Source of the DNA: Dasyornis broadbenti
Taxonomy: Eukaryota; Chordata; Aves; Passeriformes; Dasyornithidae
NCBI GenBank assembly: GCA_013397935.1
Contig: VZRN01011463.1
Coordinates: 46,905 to 110,904 of the forward strand
Reading direction: 5' to 3'
Length of the DNA: 64,000 nucleotides
Under the pieces are notes generated by a model. It saw nothing but the letters and a program-made list of their open reading frames with translations, was not told the DNA's origin and did no database searches. This document shows, one piece after another, positions 51,001 through 62,765 of the stretch (positions are counted from its first letter, which is position 1; each line of letters starts with the position of its first letter). A program made the position numbers and the translations under genes.

Positions 51001-53326
51001 GAAGGCGCCCCACAATCAGGATAGCAAGGATCCCCATGTAAACCAGGAAAGCAAAGAGAATAGCTACATGAAAAGAGAAGAACATAACTCTATAAATGAT
51101 CTAACAAAACCATTCAGCGACCTGGGCTTGGCCAAGCGTGACACAAACATGACACAAAGCCCCAACCCACCAATCATCGTATCACCTTCTCCATGCAATA
51201 TAGATCCCCAAAGGAAAAAAAAGAACCCCACAGCAAACCCCCCAAACTACCCAACACAAAATTAGGCTAGCTTCAAAGTGCAGCTCAGTGACTTCACATC
51301 CTGGCATAAAAAAAGCAAAATAAAACTGCACTGCATCACAAGACAGCAGTGAGAAAAGAGATGACGTGCTATATATTCTGAAAGAAGAAACTAGAGATTT
51401 AAAACCAGCCTCAACATGAAGAAGATAGGGGAAAGGGCAATACACCAAGTTAGCAAGCATGGAGAAGTTTTCTTTACAGTTAGAAAACTGGAAGGACTGA
51501 AGAATAATGTAATGTAAAGGAAAAGAATGGAAGAGATATAAACAATAATTTAATACAGCCCTGGAAAAGAGATGAACAAAAATGAAAAATGTCAGGTTTA
51601 AAATTAAAAGTGCAACAACAAACAAAAGTCCAAAGCACTCTGTGAATTGTTCCCATTTTGTGAGAGAAGTAAGATAGAGGGAAGAAGAGGGAGGATTCTG
51701 TGTATTTACATCAAATATGCAGGGAATCAGGAACTAACATCTCCCTCCAGACACCTACCCACTGATTTTTCTGTACTAATGCCTGCTGCAAAATGATTGT
51801 GGGCAGACAGTATATCATGTAAAGAGACCTGATCCCAGTCAGGGCCTCAGGACGGGTGTATAACACATAAGGAGGCAAGATGTTGAGAAAGAAGAGGAGC
51901 AAGCCCATGACAACTCTTCAGCACAGCATGATAGCTGGACAGGCTTCTTAGGAAGCTGGTCCTGCTGGGAGACATGCAAATTGTAGAATGAAAGGGAAAA
52001 ACAGAGCACTACATACGGAGGTAGCTGTTGATAGGGCCTTCATTGATGATTAGGTCACAAGAAACATTTTGGTTGCTTGTACTTAAGGTCTTTACCACAA
52101 GGGAATAATTGCCAAACTCTCCAAAATGATAATGAATCCTGCAAATGATAAAGGAAACAAAACTTGGTTAGCCACCACCAGTTCCTGCAGGTATCACCGC
52201 AGCCCTTAGGGGGGCTGTAAGACTGAATGCTTTAGGAAAGGCAAGCCAAAACTTGGAACAACGCTGTGATCAACACGGAACTTGTCTTTTCCAAGCATTA
52301 CCCTCCCCTAGCCCAACACCAGTTCTTTACCACACATGCACTGCCATCATTTGTCTTCTTGAACTAGAGACTCCCTGCAAGAGAAAACAGGTGCTTGCAC
52401 ATGCTGCCTCAATGAACACTGTTTTAGCTCCTGGTTGCACCTAGATCCTTCCAGCACAATTCCAAACCACTGTTACAGCAATGGGTGAAGGCTGAACTCT
52501 AGGTCTAAACAATTGGGAAAAAGGAGGTGATGAGCAGGCAATAAAGAGACACATGGCTCCACGGGGGAAAAAAAAAAAAAAAACCAACAAACCAAACCAA
52601 TACAAATACATGATACAGCTATCCATGTATTGCCTGGGGCTGGGCCACGTACTTGCAGAGCTCTCTGTCACCCACAGAGCTGTTGAGCAGCAGGGTGAGT
52701 GGATGCTGGGTATCAACCATTACCGACGCCCTGCCTGGTTTTCTCAGGCTCTCGTTGCTTGGTGGGACAAACGCCAGGAACTGATACAAGCACTGTGGAA
52801 GAAGAGGTGAAGGGAGCTCATTAGTGTCAAAGGAGAGTGAAAGGGGGTTCTGCCTTGCATGGTGGCAAAGACGAGGGAAGATGCCAGGGGGCTGGAGCAT
52901 CTCCTGCTGCGGGAATTCCCTGCGTGCTGCTCGAAGGTAAAACCGAAGCGAAGCGANNNNNNNNNNNNNNNNNNNNNNNNNNNNNNNNNNNNNNNNNNNN
53001 NNNNNNNNNNNNNNNNNNNNNNNNNNNNNNNNNNNNNNNNNNNNNNNNNNNNNNNNNNNNNNNNNNNNNNNNNNNNNNNNNNNNNNNNNNNNNNNNNNNN
53101 NNNNNNNNNNNNNNNNNNNNNNNNNNNNNNNNNNNNNNNNNNNNNNNNNNNNNNNNNNNNNNNNNNNNNNNNNNNNNNNNNNNNNNNNNNNNNNNNNNNN
53201 NNNNNNNNNNNNNNNNNNNNNNNNNNNNNNNNNNNNNNNNNNNNNNNNNNNNNNNNNNNNNNNNNNNNNNNNNNNNNNNNNNNNNNNNNNNNNNNGGGCG
53301 GAGCCTCCGCCGCCACCGCCCTGCAT
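42098..53326 (-). CDS. HGSNAT: Heparan-alpha-glucosaminide N-acetyltransferase; exons 1-2 in gap
   Basis: Lysosomal multi-pass membrane enzyme that moves acetyl from cytosolic acetyl-CoA to terminal glucosamine of heparan sulfate; its human loss causes Sanfilippo syndrome C. Coding exons 3-18: 52653-52792, 52017-52138, 50994-51063, 50285-50354, 49102-49208, 48584-48660, 47931-47961, 46961-47121, 46512-46621, 45684-45805, 45168-45294, 44962-45048, 43726-43803, 43541-43611, 43291-43403, 42098-42279. Phases all match, giving 555 residues from CLYQFL to ILYRRRIFWKI. Exon 8 carries NYGGGKYWFFKHESWN, whose His aligns with the proposed acetyl-accepting active-site His. Later landmarks are VNPNYCLGP, WPQW, YLGPGGIGDFGNYPNCTGG and YDPEGILGTINSIVMAF. 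Exons 1 and 2 (signal peptide and first luminal part) are not readable; the start at 53326 is a candidate only. Sequence otherwise looks intact. Confidence 0.95.
52568..52583. repeat. Poly(A) homopolymer, 16 bases
   Basis: A run in HGSNAT intron 3 (poly(T) in the sense of the gene), followed by an AACCAACAAACC-type A-rich tract. It is too far from the acceptor at 52139 to be its pyrimidine tract. Confidence 0.75.
52957..53295. other. Assembly gap, 339 N
   Basis: Unresolved bases. The readable left side is HGSNAT intron 2 in gene orientation, and the right side is GC-rich sequence beginning a likely HGSNAT exon 1. HGSNAT exon 2 and most of exon 1 must fall here or be missing. The stated length may not be the true length, since human HGSNAT intron 1 is much larger than this. 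Open frames that run through the N block are artefacts. Confidence 0.95.
53296..53326 (-). CDS. HGSNAT: Candidate start of HGSNAT exon 1 (partial)
   Basis: On the minus strand an ATG at 53324-53326 opens a frame reading MQGGGGGGSA before it enters the gap. Position, orientation and GC-rich setting fit the first exon of HGSNAT. The signal-peptide sequence that would prove it is hidden. A second minus-strand ATG at 53355-53357 starts a different frame (MTPENTGRSS). Neither resembles the remembered human amino terminus, which is poorly conserved. Confidence 0.4.
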
Positions 53327-53628
53327 GGCTGCTCCTCCCGGTGTTTTCCGGGGTCAAGCGTCCCTGCCCGCGCCGGCCGCAGCTCGGGCCCGCGTGCGCG
53401 GAAAGTCGGGAGGATGGGTAGCAAGGCGACCGTCGAGTTTGCAGCCGCCTTTAACACGTCCCGCCGCCACGCGTGGCCTCTCTCCGTAGGCTGCAGGCTC
53501 CGCACTGCCGTGTCTGCCGGACGGCTGGGCAGCCGGCACTGACAAAGCCGTAGAGGCGCTCATCCCCGGGCTGACAAGAGGGTCCTGCTTAGCCTCCGTC
53601 TTTCACGGAGGATGCGAAAGGCACGGCC
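53327..53628. promoter_or_regulatory. Divergent CpG-rich promoter between HGSNAT and POMK
   Basis: About 300 bases separate the candidate HGSNAT start (minus) from the POMK start codon (plus). The interval is rich in CG dinucleotides, has no TATA box, and continues into the GC-rich edge of the gap. Such head-to-head spacing usually means one bidirectional CpG-island promoter. The 12-bp palindrome at 53466-53477 lies near its centre. POMK may also have untranslated 5' exons that I cannot place. Confidence 0.6.
53466..53477. promoter_or_regulatory. Perfect 12-bp palindrome GCCACGCGTGGC
   Basis: Self-complementary sequence at the centre of the HGSNAT-POMK interval. It contains CACGCG/CGCGTG, a non-canonical E-box-like core on both strands. 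HGSNAT is a lysosomal gene, and many such genes carry CACGTG-type TFEB sites; this site differs from that consensus at the central bases, so the link is only a suggestion. Confidence 0.35.
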
Positions 53629-55188
53629 ATGGAAAAGAGATCGCGTTTCGTTAGGAGGGAGTTTCTTCCCAGAGAGGTGCCATCCATCTCGCTGGCGTTA
53701 CTGCTGGCGGTCGTCCTGCTCCTCAATGCCCTTCTCTACCTGTATCTCAGCAAGTTTTACAACTCTCTGGGACGTGTCGAAACGGATCCCGGCCTCTGCC
53801 CTTTTGGGCACTTCAAATTGGGAACGGCGAAGAATTGTTCCCCGTGGCTTTCCTGCGAGGCCATAAATAGGGAAGTCAGGAAACTCAAGTGTGTTGGTGA
53901 AGGTGCTGTGAAAAAGGTGAGTTTGGATTTCTTTTATTCTCTCCTCTGGATAAAGAGTTTACTGGCTCATTAATGCCCGTGCTGCTGTTATGATTATCCT
54001 CTCAGCAGCTACTTACTGCAGGCATCCAGGACCACATGGCTACTGATAAGGTGAACACAACAGGTACGAGAGCATGACCTGGGCCACCTCTCTGACACCA
54101 AATGACATCCAGCTACACAAGCAAAATCACAGATTGGTGCAATCATGGCAGAGTAAGACTGGCTGTTTTGGTGGTATACAATAACTTAATTCATCTACAT
54201 TGTCCATTCTAAAGAAAACTTAAATCGTGATGTAATTATGACATCAGAAAGGGCTTGCTGTGATAGGTGCATGGCTCTACCTAAAGCTGACTGTGCCTGG
54301 TGATTGTAATTTGCAGTTGTGACTAACCATTATAGGAAGAGGTCAGCAGCAGCTGGTAGCAGTTCACAGAAGAAGGCTCTCCACATGTCTTACATGTTTC
54401 TTGTGTGTTCTCAGGTCTTCCTCTCTGAGTGGAAGGAAAAGAAAGTTGTCCTTTCACAGCTCACCAACTCAGAGCTGAAGGAGGACTTTCTCCATGGACT
54501 GAAGATGCTGAAAGCACTTCAGAGCAAGCATGTTGTCCGGCTGCTTGGCTACTGTGAGCAACAGTTCACAATCCTCACCGAGTACCATCCTCTTGGCTCA
54601 CTGAGAGGCCTGAATGAAACTCTCCACATTCCCAAATACAAGGGCATGAACACCTGGCATCGCAGGCTAATGCTGGCTATAGACTATGTGAGTGTCATTC
54701 GGTACCTGCACAGCAGCCCCCTGGGCACTTTAGTGATGTGTGACTCGAATGACCTGGACAAGGTTCTCTCTCAGTATCTCCTGACAAGTGACTTTCATGT
54801 TCTGGTGAATGATTTGGACGCTTTGCCTCTTGTGAACAGGAGTGCTGGCAGGCTGGTGAAGTGCGGTCACCGGGAGCTCCGGGGTGAGTTTGTAGCTCCT
54901 GAGCAGCGTTGGCCCTATGGAGAAGATGTGCCATTTGAAGATGACCTCATGCCTCCCTATGATGAGAAAACAGACATCTGGAAAATCCCAGATGTCTCTG
55001 ATTTTTTCTTGGGCCATATTGAAGGAAGTGACATTGTACGACTGCATTTGTTTGACATCCATGCAGCATGTAAGAAGAAAGACCCAGCAGAACGGCCTTC
55101 TGCCCAAGAGATCTTAGACACCTACAGGAAAGTTTTAACTCTGCTTATTCGGGAGGCAACCATGCCTGGTGCTAGAGAAATGTTATAG
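53629..55188 (+). CDS. POMK: Protein O-mannose kinase, complete, two coding exons
   Basis: Type II ER membrane kinase that phosphorylates carbon 6 of O-mannose in the core M3 glycan of alpha-dystroglycan, a step needed before LARGE extends matriglycan. Coding exons are 53629-53916 and 54415-55188 (GTGAGT donor, CTCAG acceptor), giving 96 + 257 = 353 residues; human is about 350. ATG sits in a good context (GGCCATGG). The protein has a short basic cytosolic tail, a membrane anchor near residues 19-41 (ISLALLLAVVLLLNALLYLY), a Cys-containing luminal stem (CPFGHF, CSPWLSC) and then the kinase domain. The loop VGEGAVKKV (89-97) replaces a standard glycine loop, MCDSNDL (204-210) sits where HRD-x-N is expected, and NDLDAL (228-233) where DFG is expected. 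These departures are normal for the POMK family. No break is seen. Confidence 0.97.
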
Positions 55189-55322
55189 TGAATCATGAGG
55201 CAAACAACATCCCAAAGCTGATGTCCTTCCTATTTATGTAGCTTGCCTGAAGGGCAAAATCTCTGTCCCCAAAACTGAGAAGAAAAGAACAACTAAACTA
55301 GTACCTCTTGATAGAAAAAAAA

Positions 55323-55328
55323 AATAAA
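55323..55328 (+). terminator. POMK poly(A) signal, proximal candidate
   Basis: AATAAA 135 bases after the POMK stop, embedded in an A-run, followed by moderately GT-rich sequence (GAGCTGTGGAAGCTTTCC, GGCATGTTTAATG). It would give a very short 3' UTR. Confidence 0.45.
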
Positions 55329-58300
55329 TCCTCCCAACCCTAGAGCTGTGGAAGCTTTCCATTGGCATGTTTAATGTACCATTGGAAGAGGAGGAGGGAG
55401 AGAAATGAAGTTGTGTGTGTGCTGGGGAAATGTGTTCCTTAAGAAATTATAAAGTTCCTTTTGCAACATTCACACAAAAAATACCTTAAAAATTACAGAA
55501 AAACAGCTAAAAAAATATTGGTCTACCTTAACTTGTTGGCAGGGAACTGGAGAGTAGAGACCATGGCATGCCCCCCACAAGCTTTGTCCCGATTCCTGTG
55601 GTTTTGGTCCATGTTATATCCACAAAGCCCTCATCTGCTTTCCCACGGAGTAAAAGCAGTGGTCACTCAGAAAGAAGTACCCCAGTACACTTCAGATTTT
55701 GGTGAACTCCAGTGCCAGAGCCCCAGTGGCAGTCTCTCCCTGCTGGATATGGCATAGGTTGTTTTTGGAGCCGTACAGTCGTCACTCTGTGGGTCCTGTA
55801 TCCCACACCAGCAAGCATGTGACCACTTTTGGAAGCAAGAAGGTGATGCAGATCCTGAAGAGTCTGTTACAGACACAGATGCTTGGTTTTCAAGCCTTTC
55901 TTCCATGGTATTCTCAGATGAGCTTTTCAGAGATGAAGCTATAGAACGCGAGTCTCTTTGCTCTTCTGTAATCCACAGAAATGACTCGATGGAAAGGAGG
56001 AGAACAAGGAACTGAAAGAGAATGTGACTTCCACAGCAATGAGCATTAAACACAAGCTTTGGAAAAGATAATTTCTGTATTCAGAGCATACAACTCTATT
56101 GGGTCTGAATTCAAAGTCCACTAAGCATAAAGAAAGACTACTAAAATGTAGCCTTGTTCAGTGTGTTAGGAAAAAGCTTGTGGTACCTACATGGGTGTAA
56201 CAGCATGATACCAACAGCTGGAGAGAAAGAATAATGATGCCTTAATCCAGCAGTAGGCTCAGATTGGTGGAACTGGGATGTAATTGTTCCCTTGGTGAAA
56301 AAACAGGAATAATATGAATGAGAAACACAGACTCTACCATCTACCTGAGGACTTTTCTGTGCTGTGGACTAAATCTTTGAAAGACCTAAGAGACAACTTC
56401 CATGTTTTGACTTGAGAGGTGATTTGTAAGCAGAGAAGTACATTGTCCTTTTTGCTGAAGAGTTTGGTTCTGTTCTTTTCTGTGCTACTATTCCTCTTCA
56501 CCTAAACAAGCCACGTTATGACTGCCCTGAAGACATGCAGTCAGTTCGTATATATGATGTTCAAATCTTGGTATCAGAATTTTATTATAAATGGGAAATC
56601 TTTCCTGCAAATTAGTAAATTCATACCTGATATTATACAATGCCACCAGGAGCCCTTTAAAAGCTGCTGATTATGGCTTTCCTTTCCCTCTGGGCAGTCT
56701 GTTTTCTTAAATTAGATGACTTCTGCCATTTTTCACTTGTCCAGTCCTTCCTAGCAGCTGTCCTGCTCAGGTTGTCAGGAGACAAAGCTCAAAAGTCAAG
56801 GTCTCCAAAAGAGAGCAGTGATTTTGGATGCTTCAGGTTTGTTTTGGACTTTGACTTGAAACACCTGAAAAAAGCCTGGGGAAAAGGAATGCTCTCTTGT
56901 AAATGCATCATCCAGCCCATGAACTCTTGACTTGTTATTGTTAGAGTTCTTTGGTTTCAGCATGAATACAGGATGTGCAACTGGTGGAAAAGTCTCCTGT
57001 TACAGCTTCTTGAAGCCAGGGATCAGGCTTTAAAGGGCCAAGAGTCAAATCTTTTGCATGTTCCCCCCACAATAACTTGTTACCTTTCATTAGCCATCAT
57101 GTGCACTTGAAAGGAAAATCAGCATCTGGTGACTGGGAATAACCATCCTATGACAGGGTTTTTATGAGTGTAGCAAGTACAGACAAGAAGAACCTGACAA
57201 ACATCTTGTTCTGGTCTGTCTTGGTTAAGACAAGCTTCTGCTGAGACTCTTGCTCTGTTGTGCACTGTTGCACTTTGCAAATAGCCATACTAATTTCACA
57301 GAGTGGAAAAAATGAGGAGAAATTCTAGTTTTGCATTATTATCTTGCCATGGAAATGGCTCTCTCTGTTCCTGGATGAAATAGTTAAATTTTTTTTAAGA
57401 AAAGCTGTCTCCCTAAACATTCACCCTGAGCAGTGGGTTCTCCGTATCTCTTCCCCATTCCCTCTCCTTCAGCTTGTGTATTGCCTACCATTGTATTTCA
57501 GCACGAAGAAATCAGATTTGTTCTGAATACAGCATTATAGAGCTGCAATTTCTTTTTTGGTTTGTTGTTTGTGTCTATGAGGAAGCACTAGATGGCAGCA
57601 TGAAGGTCAGTTTACCATTAGTTCTTAGCAGTTGCCTCTTAAGCCCAAACATAGCCGGAATCTGGCCTTGCAGCCAGTATTTTCCTAGCAAACTTCTATA
57701 AACCCCTTTAAGATCTCATTGTGTTTGCATTAGTGAGTCTGAAGGAACAAGACACATAGATACAGGGCTGTCCTATTAGCCACACATGCCACACATACCA
57801 CTTCCTTTTTAACTTGCTCATGGTATTAGTGTACTTTACTGTCCTTTTATATCTCAGCCTGGTAAGACCAAAACGAGGTTTGTGTGTCACCTCCTTCCAG
57901 TCTTTCAGTGAAATCAGATGTTTGTATCCTATGCATCTTTCTGTTCTTCCCTGCTAAGTCCTTCCCCAATCTCATGATTGCTTGAATCCAGTCCTTCTCA
58001 CATTTCCAGTTTCTTTTCCCTTATAGGGAAGTGGCAAGGCATCACAGAGAGGGGAGAAAGAGGCAGAACAGTCCTACATGCAGTAGCCTCCCCTCTTGCC
58101 AATTCTCTTTTCTGGGCATTTCAGTCTTTACCACCAATCACAGCCTTTGATAAACATTCAGGGACTTTGCTGCCTCAGTACAAGCAGCTCTTATATGTCT
58201 AGTGAAAAACATCAAAAGATGAAGGTAAGGAAAAGGCCTGTTCACAACTGGGAGCCTGCAAGTCCCTCTCTGCTCACCCACTCCCCAGCCAGCTCCAGAC

Positions 58301-59453
58301 TGGGAGACACGACCTCCCTTGCTAAGACCATTGCCACAGCTCTGCCTAACCTCAACAACAGCTGCTGGTTCTTATCTCAGGCTCAGATAAAGTGTCCCAT
58401 GTTCTGTGTCCTTTCCCATAAAAGATGCTTCTCTGGGAATGGTCACTGCCATGTTTCTTTTTGTGTTACTGTTCTTCCATTCCAAAAGTCCAGTCAAAGA
58501 AACTGCACAAAGATGCAGGTTACACAAGGGAAAGGACAGCTACTGGTGCTTATCTTCTTCAGAAAACTTCAGAGGCTGTTCTCCAAACCACCCTAGGTAG
58601 TCAGTGCCAAGGCAGATATGATCCCAGTAATTCCAGGGCTTTTGTTTGCTATCATCACCAAGATGAAGGCCCTGGGTCTGGCACCTTCCCAAGGGACAGG
58701 ACAACCCTTTGGTCAGTGTAACCATCTTGCCCGTCCCTTTTGGGCAATGCCTCCTCTGCCATATCTGCAGCAGTCCCACAGCATATTTCATCCACCCCCA
58801 CCCAACCAGCTGCCAGACAAAGAATCAATGCAGAAACCGTCTCTCAGACTCAAGAAATAGCACCTGGTTCCCAGACTGAACTCTCCTGGCACACTGCTGT
58901 GCTAGCAGTGGAGGAGACCAGGAGATCTAGGGCATGCTGGCTGAGCCTGATGACAGCCTGGCTGCAAGTGTCAGCTGTGTCAGGGCCCACTGTTGGCATG
59001 GTGCACTCTAGCCTTGGTCCAAGGATGTTGCCAAAACAAATTGCCAGTGAATTTCCCACTAAAGTTTAGCCCTTACCAGGTGGGTTTGTACCACAGGTTC
59101 CAGAATGGAAACTGCCTGTCTTAGAGCAGAGTCCCAGATTCAGTTTAAACCCACTGCTCCTTTCATTTTCTCCTTGGAGCTATCCAAAGAATAGCACTGT
59201 CAAGGTTGTGCTGTTTTCCTTTCCAAATTGCCTGCTGGCTGCACGCTTCTGAGGGGTCAAGTCTGATGTACTATTTCCCATTTTGCATTATGGATTTCAG
59301 ACTACATCCTAAAAGCACTCCTGTAAAACTAAACCCTGTAGGGGTGAGTAACCTGTATGGCAACTCATCTGTATGTTTGACACCATCAGATATAAAAAGT
59401 AGCACATGAATACCTACACCAGCTCTTATGTAGGTCTGGGTAAACGCTGAGGA

Positions 59454-59459
59454 AATAAA
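59454..59459 (+). terminator. POMK poly(A) signal, distal candidate
   Basis: AATAAA followed within 30-60 bases by CATTTGTTTGATTTTCTTTT, a strong T/GT-rich downstream element. If used by POMK, its 3' UTR would be about 4.3 kb. No transcript evidence is available here. Confidence 0.35.
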
Positions 59460-60100
59460 ATGAACACAATGCATTTAATTGAACATTTGTTTGATTTTCT
59501 TTTTTGGAGGATAATTTGAAAATCTGTGTTACTCTGCATTTAATAGAGTAGTAACTTTTAAATGTATCAGAAGTTTAGAATACCACACAAACTTTTTGAA
59601 ATTCTGTCACAAGCTCTAAAATAATATTTTTCTATGGTGCCACATAAACAAAACATCAGATCATTATCTTTGTGAAATAGAGGCAGTGCTGTTTGCCAAA
59701 TATAATTTGAGCTATTTGGCGGAATATGCAACTGTAAACTGATTCTATCATTAACATGCAATGTCTTACCAACAGTCAAGAGACCCTGGGAACAAGGAAA
59801 AAGTGGTTCTCAAGTTCTTCTAGCATGATATAATGTGTATATTTGTAGAGTCCAACCAAATAAATTATATGCTAGATGGTACTTTTAAAAAAGAAAAAGG
59901 ATTTTGTGGTTTTATTTTAATTGAGACACTGTATACTTGAGATGACCACATGATTTCCAATAATTGTCAGTCTCAGTTCAGAAGTCTATAATCCAGTATT
60001 TATCAGGATTAAATGGTGAATATATTTACATTACAGTGATATTTATGTCTCAGCAATTTTTGATTCTGTTTAGCTCTGAGTAACTCAAAATCCATTAAAA

Positions 60101-60135
60101 ATTATATATTTATATATAGACACACACAAACACAG
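60101..60135. repeat. AT / CA simple repeat
   Basis: TATATATTTATATATAGACA passes into ACACACAAACACAG. Short compound microsatellite in non-coding sequence. Confidence 0.6.
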
Positions 60136-62715
60136 ATTGGTTGGCCATAATTTTCAAAAGACCAAGCTTACTGTTCCAGCATTCACTTTTCTGATATGCA
60201 GTAGCTGGATTTTCAAAACTGATAACATTTAGTAGCTCTCAGTCAAATTTCTAGTACTTGCTGGATGCTAATGACTTTGGAAAGTGAATTCTTTCCCTGT
60301 AGAGCTGGAAGACCATTTTCAGCAATTCTCTTGATAAATCTATGACACCGAAGTGGGTGCTTTTATCAAGTATACTCTGGATTTCTTTGCAGAATGAGCA
60401 AAGTCTCTGCTTCTGTAAAAGTTGGATTTTTATGTGTTTTTCTCCCTAAAAGCTCATTCCTGGGATGGAGGGGGAGTTGGGGGTTGTGTCTAACTCAAAC
60501 TGAAACCCCCATGGCTTGTTTGCCTGTAATGTTGAAAATCTAGCCACTAAGCTTGAGTCTCCATTAACTGTGTTTAGCTTATGCCAGTGCCATGTATTAT
60601 TATTACATATTATTAGTTTGGTGCCTATATGCTTTGGTCATAGGCCAGGATCCTGTAGGTCAAATGCTATAAAGGCACAGCACAAAATGGCAGTCCTTTC
60701 CCTACACACAGCTTTAGTATAAGCAAATATAAAACAACTTATGTCCTCATGCATGGAGAGCATACACAAGTGTTAGTTATTCCATCCCACCCCATCCAAG
60801 CCACAAATAAATATGCTACATAATCTATACACACAGGTAACACAATTTCTCATATGCATAATTGCAACTGCAAGGCCTGACTATGCTCTGGCCAAATTCA
60901 AGAGCAGCTTGCATTCCCATTTCTGAATACGCTTTAGGAGCCTAAGACTGAAACAAAAGCCCAAGCTATAAAAGGAAATAACAGTGTACCAGACAAGCTA
61001 ACCTAAAGGCTTAAGACTCAACAAACTTTGGTGTTTTAACCAGGTTCCTCAAGGAAGTCATGCAGAAGGCCTGTACCCCCAGAACTCCTATTTCTACAGG
61101 CCAGTAAGTACAGAAGATCACCCCTTTTCCTCAGTTTTGCAAGGCTGTTACACTCAGGGTAGCACTGGATGTTGTGCTCCTCAGTCTAACCCTGTCCTAC
61201 CCACTGATTCACATTTAGTAAATTGAGAGGGGTATGTGGAAGAGGAAAATGTCTCTGCCTGTCTTGTAGGTTGGGGGTGGGTGGATTATGAGAGTCTTAA
61301 ATCAAGCATTTCATTAAATCAAATGAGCCAGGCAATGCTGAGTGAGGCAAAGTCTGTTTCTGTGTGCTGGAGGCTGCAGAGAAAATCCCAGGACCTGAGG
61401 TCATGCTTTGTGGATGCAGGCTTTGGTTTCCTCTGCATGGGAAGCTGGGTGCAGAGTCCTGAAACTGCAGTTCCCAGCCCCTTCCTGTGTTGTCCAGAGC
61501 AAGCTGTGGGTTTAACAGAAAAGGTGCCTATAGTTACAGCTTATATACAGCTTCCCTCCTCCTTATACAAGGGAGCCTGATCTCAGCTGAGGTCTAGAGA
61601 TAGTAATGCAATATAAAGAGCACCAAAGTTACTTACATTTTTTTTTTCCACTTTTCTTCCGAAGACGTGTAATACTTTCTTGTCAGGCCTGTTAGCGGAG
61701 AAGTTCAAGATACTAAAAAAGCAAACAAAAAGCCTCAACTTCACAAGAAACTACTTAAAATCCCTGTGAAACCATGCTTAATTAACTCTCTTTTGTCATG
61801 TTGCATAAGTGACTTTTTTATAATCTCTCTTAGTGGTTTCCACAGTTCTGCGCATGGGTGCCATCCCAATTTAATGACCTAGAATTATGTCTAATTGCCG
61901 TTCTATCCTCCTTTCCCACACCATGTGGGGTAAAGAGCTTTTCTCATGACAACAGTGCCTTAGGTTTTTATTTTTTGTATTGTCATTTTCATCATATTTT
62001 TTTACGTCCTGTTCTAAGGCCTCTTAAAATGAATCTGTTCCATACCATGGAAAGAGGAAGATTTGGAACATCTTGCAGTGTGAACACAGCTCCCCAAAGG
62101 GCAGAGTTTCCCCAGGCTGATCAGACATCTGCAAAGCAAGGGCCATCTGAATGAGATGTCTAGACTCCTTCCACTCAGTAAGGGATCACAGCATTTCCCA
62201 GGCACAGGAGGTGTGATTCTGAATGTTTGACATAGGTTAGATAAAACCTGCCCTAAAAATACTTGGGTTTTCACCCTTTATTGTCTTACAAAGGGCGAAG
62301 ACAGATTACCATAACACAGGTACATAACCCCCATATTCCTGATGTCCAAATTGTAACAATTCTAGTATCTGAAGGGAGATAAGGTAAAAGGAAGTATCGG
62401 GCAGAGGTGGGTAGAAAGAAGCAGAAGGTCCTAGTGAAAAGCATGCCTAATCTCTCATGTATCTCAAACATTCCACATCAGGCAGTAGGGGAAAAAAAGT
62501 CTGTATGTATACGAGTGTTAGAGCGTTAGAGCAGCTTAGTTTACCTGCATCTCATTATGCAGTTCAGAAAACTTCTCAACAGTTCTCAGCTGAAACACTT
62601 GTTTTGCCTAAGCAGAATCCTCAAATTGTGCTCTTTGGCATTAGGAGCACATGGACCATCGATTAAGCTATATTATTCCAGCATGTGAATATGCAGCAAC
62701 TCCCATTTTGGCACC

Positions 62716-62765
62716 AAAACAAAACAAAACAAAAAAACAAAACAAAAAACAACAACAACAAAAAA
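62716..62765. repeat. (CAAAA)n / (CAA)n low-complexity tract
   Basis: About 50 bases of AAAAC and AAC units, degenerating into poly(A). No SINE body is recognised 5' of it. Confidence 0.85.

Noticed and set aside
51182..51625. 147-codon minus-strand, hydrophobic open frame in HGSNAT intron 4
   Set aside because: Hydrophobicity comes from T-rich sense-strand composition; HGSNAT exons 4 and 5 splice in phase without it.
52619..53563. Several long frames on both strands across the gap
   Set aside because: They exist only because N codons read as X; the real content is HGSNAT exon 3, intron 2, the gap and promoter sequence.
58096..58596. 166-codon plus-strand open frame downstream of POMK
   Set aside because: No recognisable domain, no splice context; probably POMK 3' UTR or intergenic.
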